Part shown: piece after piece, positions 1 to 12,200 of the stretch | Layout of the letters: every line of letters starts with the position of its first letter | How positions within the stretch are numbered: position 1 is the first letter of the stretch | Origin: Rallus limicola | Taxonomy: Eukaryota > Chordata > Aves > Gruiformes > Rallidae | Assembly (NCBI GenBank): GCA_022605955.1 | Contig: JAKCOZ010000001.1 | Span: forward strand, 24,854,146 to 24,918,145 | Direction: 5' to 3' | Length of the DNA: 64,000 bases | The notes under the pieces: generated by a model | Seen by the model: the letters and a program-made list of their open reading frames with translations, nothing else | What the model was told of the DNA's origin: nothing | Database searches by the model: none | Translations under genes and position numbers: made by a program

Positions 1-116
1 AAAAGCTAAAGTTACTTGCAAAATATGAAAATCTTGGTATTACAAAAAAAATCACAGGTTAAGTGATGATTTTTCTAGCCTTGCTTCACTATATGTCCCC
101 TGCCTGTACTTTTAAG
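1..116 (+). other. PKP2: PKP2 intron, 3' end only
   Basis: AT-rich sequence ending in a pyrimidine-rich tract and TTTTAAG at the acceptor (AG 115-116). The intron starts outside the window. Confidence 0.85.
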
Positions 117-255
117 GAACCCAGAAGGGGAGATGACTCTGGAGCATGCAGTGAGCATACTGAAGAGTGAAAACACACAGTCCACACCTCGGATTCTTGC
201 TGCAGTGACTTTCATACAGCATGAGTGCTTCCAAAAAGCAGATGCCAGAAGAAAA
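117..255 (+). CDS. PKP2: PKP2 exon (human exon 4 equivalent): first ARM repeat
   Basis: The acceptor is the AG at 115-116 and the donor is GTAAGT at 256. The first base (117) is the third position of a split codon, and the exon ends on a complete codon (phase 0). It encodes [15 protein letters not shown] and then [16 protein letters not shown], the start of the armadillo domain with its conserved HECFQK helix. It is 139 nt, one codon longer than the 136 nt I recall for human exon 4. The in-frame ATG at 133 is internal and not a start, because plakophilins carry a long head domain upstream. Confidence 0.95.
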
Positions 256-3200
256 GTAAGTAGTTCTTTTTGTGCCAGTTACAATCAGGTAGAGCAAATA
301 CTATTCTGTACTGTGTGCCAACATGAAAAAGAAAAGACACTCCAAGAAACCTTGCAGGACACTGATGTTGAAAATCTTCCCTAAAATATGCTGATGATTT
401 TTGCCACAGATTCTTTTAAATCCATGGAACAGCACTGGTCTACATAGTAGAAATTTGGGGTTTAGCATTTTGTGATGTGAGACTTAGTATGATAGGAGGG
501 GTAGAAATGTAGGGTAAGGATTCATCCAAACTGTCTGTTATACAAATGTTTACGACTAACTTAAAAAAGAATCCCATTGATTAGGAACCCACAGGCTCCA
601 ACAGGCAAAGAGCTTTACTACCCTTACCTGTTCTAAGTATAACTTAAATCTCTCTTTCTTTAGTTTCTATACTGTCTTGTTGGATGTGAAAAAAAAAAGT
701 GGTTTTTTTGCTTTGCTCTTCATAATGGTGTTTCACATGTGTTAAGGCTGCTAAATGTATTCACAGATAGTCTGCCAGGCTAAACAAACACAGTTCTTTC
801 ATCCTTTATGAGCAAGTCATAAAGTCTGAATTTTTTGTCAATATAATTGCTTCTGTCTCTTGTTTTTGGCTGGCACACTTATGCCACTGGTACAGAAATA
901 TCCTGGAAAAGAAAACTCTTCAGTACAGTGCAAACTTGTCCAAGCTTCAGTGTTTGCTAGGACTGCACAAATGCATTAATACAGTGTATGGATTAATTTA
1001 AGTTACCTAGAAGACACTTAAGACTCTTAGAAGTTTCTTTGAAAGGTCATATTAAAAATATTATCTTCTTCCTTTTCTTTAAATTTCACTATCCAACACA
1101 ATCATGGCTGTCTTGCTGAACAGTTCTGTACATTAATGTGTAAGGTGGTTGTTTATTTCAACCTTTTAAAAAAATCCTTACACCTGCTTTGCTTCATAAT
1201 TTGTTTGGTATTGCTCATACATAACCTCAGCTTTAAATCCATATTCATGTGTATGCAGGCCAGGTCAGTGACAGCCAAACATCACCCAGTAGTTTTGCTT
1301 CACAGTAGATCAAAGTCTGTTTTGGAAAAAAATTGCCAGTACAATTAGCAGCCTTAACTTCAGTGTGAAGACAAGAGCATCAGGATGTCAGAAGGTGGTT
1401 CATTATTCAAACCTCTCCCAGGCAGCTTCGCTGAGAAACAAGTGAATAAATGAAGGAGTTCAAATTGGAGCAGCCACTCTGAAGCTGCCATCTGTTTTCC
1501 TGTCTATCCGACATATCTGAGCTGAGTTTTTCTGTTTGGTGCCCATCAGACTTGTTCATGCTGTCATTCTTGTTTCCCCTTTTTAGCTGTTCAGCCTGTA
1601 TTCCTTTTCTTTGCCTCCCGATGCTTTGTTTCCCGATACTTGATAGTCTGTGGGTCTAGTGGCTTTTTGTTTTTCTTGTGAGCTAGTGGTCTCACAGTAG
1701 TTTGGTGAATTTTGTCTACTAATGAAAATTTAGTCAGACCAATCGGTAGCTTTTGTAAATTCTCCCCTACACATTAGGTCAAAATTGCAAAACGTTTTTA
1801 CAACAGCTATAAATCACTTAAAATTACCGACAGAAAGTCTGCATAGATTTAAAAAAATAACCCAGCCAGCTATGTTATCTGTGTCAAAAGGGCTTATCTA
1901 CTGTAATAAAATAGGGTGGTGTGCCTTCAGCGTGTTTTGTGCTCCACTTACCTCTAAGATACATTTCTGTATTTCATTCAGTTAGCATCTGGGTGATTGT
2001 TGAATCAGGGGGCATCAGGTCAGCAATGCAGCAGCAAGAAACCGTGCCCTTTGTACAACAGAATCCAAGGAAAGGCAGGCAGACAGCGAGGTTTGCCAGG
2101 GCATGAAGGGCAGAAGGCTGTGTTCCCTTTCATTTCTTGGTGTTGCCAGCACCTGTTGAACATACTGAATTCTTTTTGTCATTAAACTCAGGCCTACTCA
2201 AAATGGTTGTATCACATTTCTAAGTCTTTCACATGCTGTTGATTCTACACAAGCAAGAGGTTGTCCACAAAACTGTATGGCATTTTGAGATGCCGGAGGA
2301 AACCGTCTTCAATTGTACATGACTGTAAGGTATTTTACATAGTAAACTCATTCTTCAATGAGCCAAGGCTTGCGTATGCCACATCACAGGTTGTGCTGAA
2401 TTCATCATTTGCCACAACATGTTGTACTTGGAAACTATTTGTGCAGCTGCTGTAAAATAACATCCTCTTAATTCTTCGTTCATTTGGGGCCAAAACCTCA
2501 TTTTTAAAAGAATTGGACACTGAAGAGTAGTCTTTGTTAAATGTGGGTGGTTCAGTAGTTAACAAGCTTACACTGTTTAATTGTCTACAATTTGAAGTTT
2601 ACTAGTTTACTGTTTTAGTTCCAGAATATAACAGATAAGGACTAAGTAACATGTATTCTTATTTAATACACTTTCAATGCATGCACAAAACAAAGAAAAA
2701 CATTTTCTTTCTATCAGGCTGGCTGACAAGAAAAAAAAAAAGCAAACTTGGCATATCCAGAACAATTTACATCCAGAAAACTCAAAGCAATTTATAGATG
2801 TTCAAGAGTTAAAAACTCAAATATTCATTTCACCAACACAGTCACTAAAATACAGGGCGATTAAATGTCTTGTCAGAGAGTACAAAGCTTCAGCAAAGCT
2901 GGAAGAGATTTAGTTTCATTTTCTTACATCAATTATTAAAACATGATAGCTCCTTTAGTTGTGGATTTTAACTGTGACTCATACGAAAGCCTAGAAGTTA
3001 ACAGTCACATCCAAATAATTAATGACCTGTGCTTCAAATCTTTCAAAAAGGAGCAACTGAAAAAAGTCCCTATGACTAAAGGTTTGCTGGGGGAGGGTGG
3101 AGTTTGTCTTTCACTGTCTCTAACTATTCTCTGCTGTGTTTTGTTTTCCTCTCAGGTTTTCTTGCTTGGTGGTATCTCCAAACTTGTACAGCTTCTTGAT

Positions 3201-6200
3201 GCTCAGAACGAGGACATCCAGCGGGCAGCATGTGGTGCTCTGAGAAACTTGGTGTTTGAGAACAATGACAACAAACTGGAAGTGTCAGAGCAGAAAGGGA
3301 TCCCACTCTTGCTCCGTGTACTCCGACAGACCCGGGATGTAGAGACTAAAAAGCAAATAACAGGTAGTGTTTTCTGTGCAGCCACGCATGAAGTGCTTTA
3401 AGTAGCATGCAAGCGTTCCCCATGAGTTACATGACTGTTTACTTAGGCCAGTGTTTAGCAAGTATGAGAATGCTGTTACGTATTCTAAGCTCTTCCTTTA
3501 GTGTGAAATTCCAAAGTCCTTTCCCAAGAGCAGACCCTAAGACAGTAAAAAGAGACTAGGAACTCCAACTTCCCTTTTTAAAGTTTCTTCGGGAACAAGA
3601 AGTCTGTTAGAAGCCTAAAGTCCTTGATACTCCAGAAAGGAAAGTGGAGCTCCAAATAGCCGTTTCTTTAGAATCACATTGGTGAGCAGTGATTGGAACA
3701 GTCCCAGAGGTGTCTGGGACCATAATTAATGGCTACTACTTACACAGCAGCTCAGCCCTCACTTTTTGACACTGTTGCTTGTCCAGACCGGGAAATCTTT
3801 GATGAAGACTGTCTCCCTGCACTGCCAGGTCCTGTGGAAAGAAAGTGGGTATCCTCCCCACAAATCCTACTGCCCCAAATTTCTGTTCTAAGCTCTCTCA
3901 CTTCTAGCCACTTGCACCCCAGAGTCTGTCTTCTCAGGTGTGTGACAAGAAGACTCTGCCCCAGGCAGCACCGTGGAGGGTGTGCAGGGCAGAGAATTCC
4001 TACAGGACATCTGTCTGACTGTAAAGATCATATGGTACCATCAGTGGAGTGACCTGCATTCTGGATACAATCTTTGCAGGGGTTATGTTTTCATCCTCCT
4101 AGTTCCAGTGTCCTTGAAGAAGAACTGTTAAAAAGTAGTAGGGCCCATTTCAGTTTTGAAGGAAGAGGCTTTTCGATCAGACACCCTGTATTACATATAC
4201 CTCTTGTTGTACATTGGTGTAGCAGAAGGAGCAGTGGGGGGAAATGTTCACTTCTCACAGAGAAAACCCAACCCTGTGGTTACTGCCCTGTTGGCTTTGC
4301 AGCACCTAGTTAAGAAATGCCCACTGTTCCATCCCTGCACTCAGATTTGACCGTAGCATGTCCCTAGGAAGTGAAAGGCTTGTGACCCACATTCATTCCA
4401 CTTAGCATGCAAAGAAAGAACAGGCTTAAATTTTATACATGAAAGAAAACATTATGAATAAATGAATAAGGATTTATTTCAAGTGATCTTTAAAGTTACC
4501 AGGAACACAAGCTATTAAAATAACAGTGCTTCTAAAGATACAGAAGGTGTCAAGTAGCCCTGCCTTGAAGCAAAGGCATGTTGAGACCTTCTGTAATTCT
4601 GCATTCTTTTAAGTATTTGAAATACTGGGCTCACTAAGCTGGAGAACAAAGCTTTGTATTGTTGGCTCTTTTGGCTCAGTTCTATAGCTCTGCAACATTA
4701 AAATGTTTCAAAGTTTTTTGCACTCATCAGATGCAGAATTGGGTCACTTACTAATTTACTGCATAGTGAGTTGTTTTTCAGGGCACAACAGTGAGGGAAG
4801 GAGTGACAATGGTGGTACAGTGACCAAAAAGCTCACACTTCTTTCTTTTTCTAGCAATTTATAATTTCTGGCAAGATCTTTGACCGTTTGTGCAGGATAA
4901 CTTATATGGATATTGTGAATATTACCGTCTTCCCCTTCACCAGTGTGAAAAGGGAGGAAGGGGAACCTTCTTTCTGCAATTACTGCTTCCATTGAACGTG
5001 AATGTTTACTTATGAAACATGCAAAATATTTAAGCAATATTAAGCAGGATGTTGTAGTTTGCATAAAGTAAAAGATTCTCATGTATCAGCTGCAAGGGAT
5101 AGCTTTAAAAATACAGGAATAATGTAAGTATTTCTTGCTTCATTCAAGACCAAATATGCAGTTAGGAGGAAGTACACTGGGTTCCTTGATGAAAATGACA
5201 CTAGAGCATACTTTTTGCCATCACTTAAGGAATTCTTCCAGCTCCCTAGCAAGCTGCGAAGAGCCCACAGCCAAAGAGCAGCCTGGTTGAATGAGTTTCT
5301 ATGAGAATATTAACTTTGCTTCCAGCCACTTTCTTTCCCATCCCACACTTCAAAGGCGGGCATTGCAGACAGCAGGTTGCAGGCAGCAGGTAGACAGTTG
5401 CTGTTAAGCATATGCTTGCAGAGGTCTGTGCTCCCAGATGGTCTCGGCAGGCACAGAGATATCTAGGAAATGCTGGAATTACTGTCCTGTACAGATGGAC
5501 TGTGTAAAGCAAGAAGGGCTGCAACTGAATGCTTTTCCAATGCAAACTTCTGAGTGCTTTTCTACCAACATGGTTAAACGCCGCTAAGCGACAGTTCCCC
5601 CGTCTGACTGACGGCTCACCTACAAGTTTTGTATCCCCCTCTTGCATTGCCTTTGGCTTCCTATAGGACAGGTGGAGCGGCATAGGTACACATGTAACTG
5701 CACTGCAGTGCTGTAATACTTCCAGGAAAAGGTTAATGCAGCACCTGGGCTTCCACCTGGTCAGCGTGAGAAGCCCATCTGTCTTTCCACATCAATACTT
5801 AGTACTTGCCTACTTTGACTATAAATTAGAGGCTTCTGATGCATGATATGATAATTAGCTGACTGTCTTACCCCATAAGAGATTAGTAAAATAATCTTGG
5901 TACCTGATAATACCACACAGAACTCTGATGTGAGACTCCAGGCCAAGGACTGAAAGCATGTGATACTCATTAATAAAGATGTCCAAGCTCAGCAGACGAA
6001 AGCTTTTTGTTTCTACTGCTGTGTAGGAAGCATAGTACCAAAGCACTCCACCTGATAAAAGCACACAGAGATAAGGTAGTTGTTGGAGAGAAGGAAATTG
6101 AAATTCCAAGAAACAGAAGTTCTGTCATACTGGACTGTACGTATTACCTGTCAGAAATATGATCAAGTACTTGTGCACGTAAGATAACTACATCTCAGCC

Positions 6201-9200
6201 TTAAAAACTTATCTTGAAGGTCACTAGCTTATTTGTACCATCAGTATTAATACAAACAAATGCTTGCCTATTACTAAGCCATATCATATCTATATTTTCA
6301 AAGAATATACCAATAGTCTGTATTTCCCTCTGACTTCTTGTGCTAGCCATCACTCTCTCTTTTTTTTTTTCTCTCTCAATATGCAAAGAGGAACTAAAAA
6401 GCCAAGAATAGGAAAGTAGGGAGAAGATCCCCCAAGATCAAAAATGTGATTCTTTTGTATTGATTTCACCACACAGAAGAACATTCAGCTGCTCATCCCT
6501 TTGTATATGCTCCCATAGGCACACCAGCAATGCAGAAGCCAGACAAGACCTGGGCTGAAGCTGCTGATAATAGCGAGCGCTGTGTCCTGCCTCACCATCT
6601 GGGCATCCCAGGACAACACACAAAAAGTGTACCAGTACCCCCACCAAAGTGGCATTAGGCCCATGTCAGTGATTTGGAAGTTGTCACAGACCAGTTTCCC
6701 TAATGCCCATGTGCAGAAAATAGCTGACTTGTCTCTGTGCAATTTCTGTGCTTATATGACTTGTCCTTAGGGGGAATAAGACCTCTTCAAGGTGACACTG
6801 ACTGGATTTGCTGGCTTCATAAAATCATTGGCACAAGTAAAGAAGGGGAACCATAGACTCTGTCCTTTGTTTGACATACAAACAAACTTCTTGCAGGTCT
6901 CTTAGGAAAGGAATGAGGTTACTCCTGAATGGTAGGACAGGATGTCACTTGGAGATAATGCAGAAGCCAAGACAGGAATGGCATGTTCTAGTATTTGGAG
7001 AGAATAGTGGGGAACAGAAAGTAAAATGGCTGTGGCCTGAAAAAAACAAAAAAACCCAACCCTAGCTTTTGAAGGTAAGCCAGATAAGCCTCCAGGGCAT
7101 ATCTAGCCTCTTGATCTAGTTATCTTGCACCATAAATCTAAGAAATTAAAGAATCTTTTCTTTCCTGCAGGGGAGATTACAGCGCAAACAGAGCTGTCAT
7201 TAAAATAAGAATAAATTTAAAGGGAGACCCCCACCCATTTTCCCAAATAACCATCTACGGGAAAACTGTGTCCCTATGAATGCATTATAGCAGAGGTGCA
7301 TGGAAGTAAAGAGCTCACTCCTTAAGACATTTTCTAATGTGATCAAATTCATCCACACTCAGAACAGCACTAAGGGAATCCTTCTGAGCTCAGTGAGACA
7401 GTGCCTGTGGGTAAAGGTAGGATTTTTGCTGGAAAATTTACAGTGAGAGCAACATCTCAAATTATGTTGTGGCAGTTTTATTCTAGGTACCTGTCTATCA
7501 TTCAGAATGCACTTGTTCCTTTTAATATGATATTCTGTCCTTGTGCCCTTGTGTTTGTGCTATTCTGTTTTAACCTGCTTCCCTTACCAATGCCCTTTGG
7601 ACTGCATGTCTGATTTCCTATAAGCCTTATTTATGCTTCAGGAAAGTGCATTCTTCCTTTTATCCCCTGATTTAGAGGTTGAAGAGCTGATGCCAGAAGC
7701 AGGAATTGTTCACAATAGCTGTAATTAAATTCAAAGTGCAAGGAGATACAAAAGAAACATTTTTTTTGTTGTGAACCGATGAAAGGAACATTTACTAATA
7801 CTCTGCCAGTGTTTGGAGGAGGAGTTCTGTGAAACTTACAGCAGCAAGCTGGGGAAACAATGAATGCCTTTGTAGTGAAAAGCAGAAATACTTGTCTTTT
7901 TCCAGGGAAAGCGTACTTTAAAAAGAATTATCATCTGTTGGAATAGAACATAAGCAAAGCTAATCAATTATTCATTATCATATTTGAGATTTGTTTTGGT
8001 GTTTGGAAATAGTGAGTAGACAAAGTGTACACTGTTACTTAATGATGAATATAATGGCCCATCAGTGTTTAACAGTTTTTCATCCTATGAGCAATTTTGC
8101 TATCAAGTGACAGAGAAAATTGGGAATGGGCATCTGCCATCCTGCAGCAGATTTCCAGAGACCTGTAAACTCACTCTCTGTAGTTCCCATCTACCCCATT
8201 CCCATGCGAGTTTATTCTCCCACTCATTGGTCTTTACTTGGTACTTGCAAGTGCAAGTAGTTCTGCCAGGTATCCAGAAGAGAGGAATTCCTCCCTGGAA
8301 GCATGGAAAATCACGTGTCTGTGGTGTTAGGTCTGGTTAGCTTGTGTTACTTTGGTAATGGAGAAGGTGATTGCTGCTGATGGGCAATGCACATACAGAG
8401 CCAAGGAAAAATGCACTTGATTGAGTTTTAGGGTGATTATAGAGAGATCTGACTTTAATTACATGGATAATTGTGCCCCGTTTTTTTTCCCCATTTCCAT
8501 GTCCTCATATCACAGCTGCTGAACTTCCTTCTGCTCCTCTGCAGAATATCAAGTGCCAGGCAGGTTCCTTCACTCGTTAACTTCAAGGAGTTTGAGATTA
8601 GTCTTTCAAGCTGTGGGGGAGTCCTTTCCCACTCTGAATTTAATTTGGATGTTGCAGGTTTGTTGTGGAATTTGTCCTCCAATGACCAGCTGAAGCACCT
8701 GCTGATTAGAGAAGCCCTGCAGACACTGACCGAAGCTGTTCTCATCCCTTACTCTGGCTGGCCAGATCGAGACTACCCAAAATCAAGCGTTTTACCTGAC
8801 CCTGATATCTTCTACAATGCCACGGGATGCTTGAGGTGAGCACTTGGTCTACAAGTACCCAAAACAACAGTAATGTTAAAACAGGCTGCATGCTTGTTTT
8901 CATTCTTGCTTTGAACTTTGATGTCTCCAAGAGAAGAGCTTGCATACTGATCATATTTTGAAATGAGGCCTCTAGTGTATCAGACCAGAAGAGTAACTGC
9001 TCAATACAACATAAACAGCTTGCATTGTAAGCCTTCTTTATATTCATCCAAAGGGTACTCTACGGATTACATAGAACAGATGATAGTCATCAGAGGTCTG
9101 GTTGCAATTCATAGTTGCATGGAAGTCAGAAATCCTTCACTGAAAAACAGATGTTGGCACAATGTATAAAATTACCCCCTAACTGATGATGGTAGTAGTC

Positions 9201-12200
9201 ATAAAAAAGGGTTTTTTTAATAGTTGTAGGAATGGTATTACATATTAGCACAGGAGGAAGGCTAATAGTAACTTGGAAGAAACTTTAAACCTGTGTGATC
9301 CTTCTAAAGTTTATTTAAGACACCCCTATGACTAAAAATATTTTGAGAACAACCCCTCAGTATATGTATATTCATTTATTTATAAATTATATACATGTAC
9401 TGTGGTACCAATATATTCTGTATATTATGTATAAATTTAATAGATATATGTTCAATATATATGCATTTATACATGTGTAATATATATCTATTTACATGTA
9501 TAATGTACATATTTACATACATGTTTATACATGTATATATTAAATGTATATACAAATAGACATGTGCATGTTATGTATAAATTTATTATTAGAAACACAC
9601 AGAAAACCAGAAATTTAAATGGATGATATAACAAAAAAATGCTATTTTCATAGAATCGCAGAGTCATAGAATGGTTAGGGCTGGAAGGGACCTGAAAGAT
9701 CATCAAGTTCCAATCCCCCTGCCATGGGCAGGGACACCTCTCACTAGACCAGGCTGCTGAAGTCCCCATTGCAGTTTCACCCTTGGTATCCTATGGTTAA
9801 TTTTACATGCATATCACCCAGCTGGCCCATATGCATGTGCTGACTATATGGAGGTCTACTGCCAAACAAGATGTGTGGAACAACAGTCTCTTTCTTTGAA
9901 CCTGCCCTCAATTTTTAGAAGATATAAGAATAGAATTGTTTCTAACCCTTCATCCTCTTGTCAAACTCAGCTAAAATTAGTTAACATGATTAATTTAATT
10001 TTATTTATTGATCGTACAAAAATATTGCCTTCCCAAACCCCAGTGGATTGCCTTTTGCACCCCTTAGGGAGACCAGTGCTCTAGTGGATGTATAGCACGG
10101 TGACCTTTAAAACCCAGAGTTGTACAATCTAATGATACAAATACAAAAAGTGACACTTGATTAGGATGTGAAGTTCTTTGACCCATATAAGTAAAGTTTA
10201 ATAACCACTTTGTTAATACCTTTTTAATAAACAATTCCCACTTCATTTTAATTTCTAAAAGTTATGAAGCATAAGAAGTGACTATGCACAGGAGTCACAT
10301 AAAATTACACCTACTCTACACACTCAATTAAGACTCTTATGCAGAGTGTGAGTATGTTTCTATACTTCTGAATGGCAGAACAGATTTATGATTGCATTTG
10401 CTGAAAAGTATCTGCAAAACACTGTGAAGAGTTCTAGGCTATATGAGGTAAAGCAAACAAGGTTTCTTTCTTTGAAAGACAATTTCATTGTTGCGCTGGA
10501 GCAACAGGCATAAGTTAAGTAACTTGAGGCCAGGCTGCAGCCATGGGGTAAATTAACAGATGTACAGTTGTGTATGTACTACTGCAATCAGCTAATAGCT
10601 GCATGAACACAGTAGCAGCTACAACAGAGAAACACCAAAGGCCTCAGTAAACACACCCCTATATGAATCACAGAATCACAAAATCATAGGGGTTGGAAGG
10701 AGATCATCGGGTCCAACCCCCCTGCCAAAGCAGCTCCCTAGCTCATATTGCACAGATAGACGTCCAGACAGGTCTTGAATATCTCCAGAGAAGGAGACTC
10801 CACACCCCCCTGGGCAGCCTGTCCCAGGGCTCTGTCACCCTCACTGTGTAAAAGTTCTTCCTCATGTTGGTCCAGAACTTCCTGTGCTCCAACTTGCAGC
10901 CATTACCCCTTGTCCTGTCTCCACAGACCACTGAAAAGGGGCTGGCCGATTCCCCCTGCATCCCATGCTTAAGATATTTATAAACATTAATAAGGTCCCC
11001 CCTTAGTCTTCTTTTCTCTAGGCTGAACAATCCTGGGTGACTCAGCCTTTCCTCATAGGGGAGATGCTCCAGGCCCTTAATCATCTTGTAGCCCTTCTCT
11101 CATTGAATTATAAAAGTTACATATTTAATAAAAACACCTTTGAAAAGAACAGTTCATAAAACTGTAGTCCTTTGTGAGTTCAAAGTCATTGCATGTTAAA
11201 TAAATATGAATATTTGGTGTACATGTCTTTTGTTTCCACATTCAAAAAATGCATGAAAGGCCATAGTTTGAAATAATTAATGAGTAATGTATGAGTGTGA
11301 AGGCATGGCCTGAGTTTTAAACTCTTCTCAATAAAGTAAAAGGAATTAATTTTGAAATTTAGAGGCTGGAAAGCTGCCCAGTTCTGCCTTACACATACAT
11401 GTTTTGCTAGTGTGTCCTATAGCAGAGTAGTTCTGTCTGTGCTGCATGAATTTTTATTGTGTAAACATCTCTATGGGTTGTTTCAGAGGACAAATGAATT
11501 GTTAGCTATACAAAATACTCAACAATAAAGCACCTTTTTCTGCAGGAATTCCTGTCAGCCCACTAACTACTAATTAACTACACCTCTAAGTAATAATTAA
11601 CTTTTATTTACTCTGATGGCTCAAAAGCAAATACAGAGAAATGTTAACTACCCTTAATAAAAATCTTTCTAGCTAATTCTAGTGGTGTTATCTGCAAAAC
11701 AGAGCAGGCTGTCTTTTTTTTCATATGAATTAGCCCAAGCTACATGGGTGCAGAAACTGACTGGCTCTTAGCTGTCCCACTCTGTGCTGGCATGACCTGC
11801 TCCTCTCCTGCACTTGGACTCTGGAACCATCTCTGCCCAGTGAGACAGGTGGTGGGGACAGGGTATCATTGTCAGCACTACTCTTTCTGAGCTTGTTGCA
11901 GCAACTTGACAAGACTGGATATGTGATAAATGAGGAGTAGCTGAGTCATTTTAAATGAAATAAAAGCAGAATCGGGACGTCCCTTACTCTGTAAATAAAT
12001 TCTCAATTTTAAGAGTTTGAACACTAAAAATTTTAACTGAGGAGAACAAGAAGGGCTTGACAGGTAAAGTTGATCTACAGGATTGCCAACATACTTTCTA
12101 GCAGAGAATAGTTTTTCATAAGCCTTACCAAATAGTTACAGTTTTAAAGACACATCAGTTTGCTTCTCTTTACTGGAAATTAACACACCTCCCAAATTAA

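Noticed and set aside
5246..5683. 145-codon minus-strand open frame
   Set aside because: Lies inside a PKP2 intron, no recognisable domain, no splice or promoter support.
8471..8839. Open frame running through the 8658-8835 PKP2 exon from an intronic ATG
   Set aside because: Only the part from 8658 to 8835 matches plakophilin; the upstream part is intron before a good acceptor.
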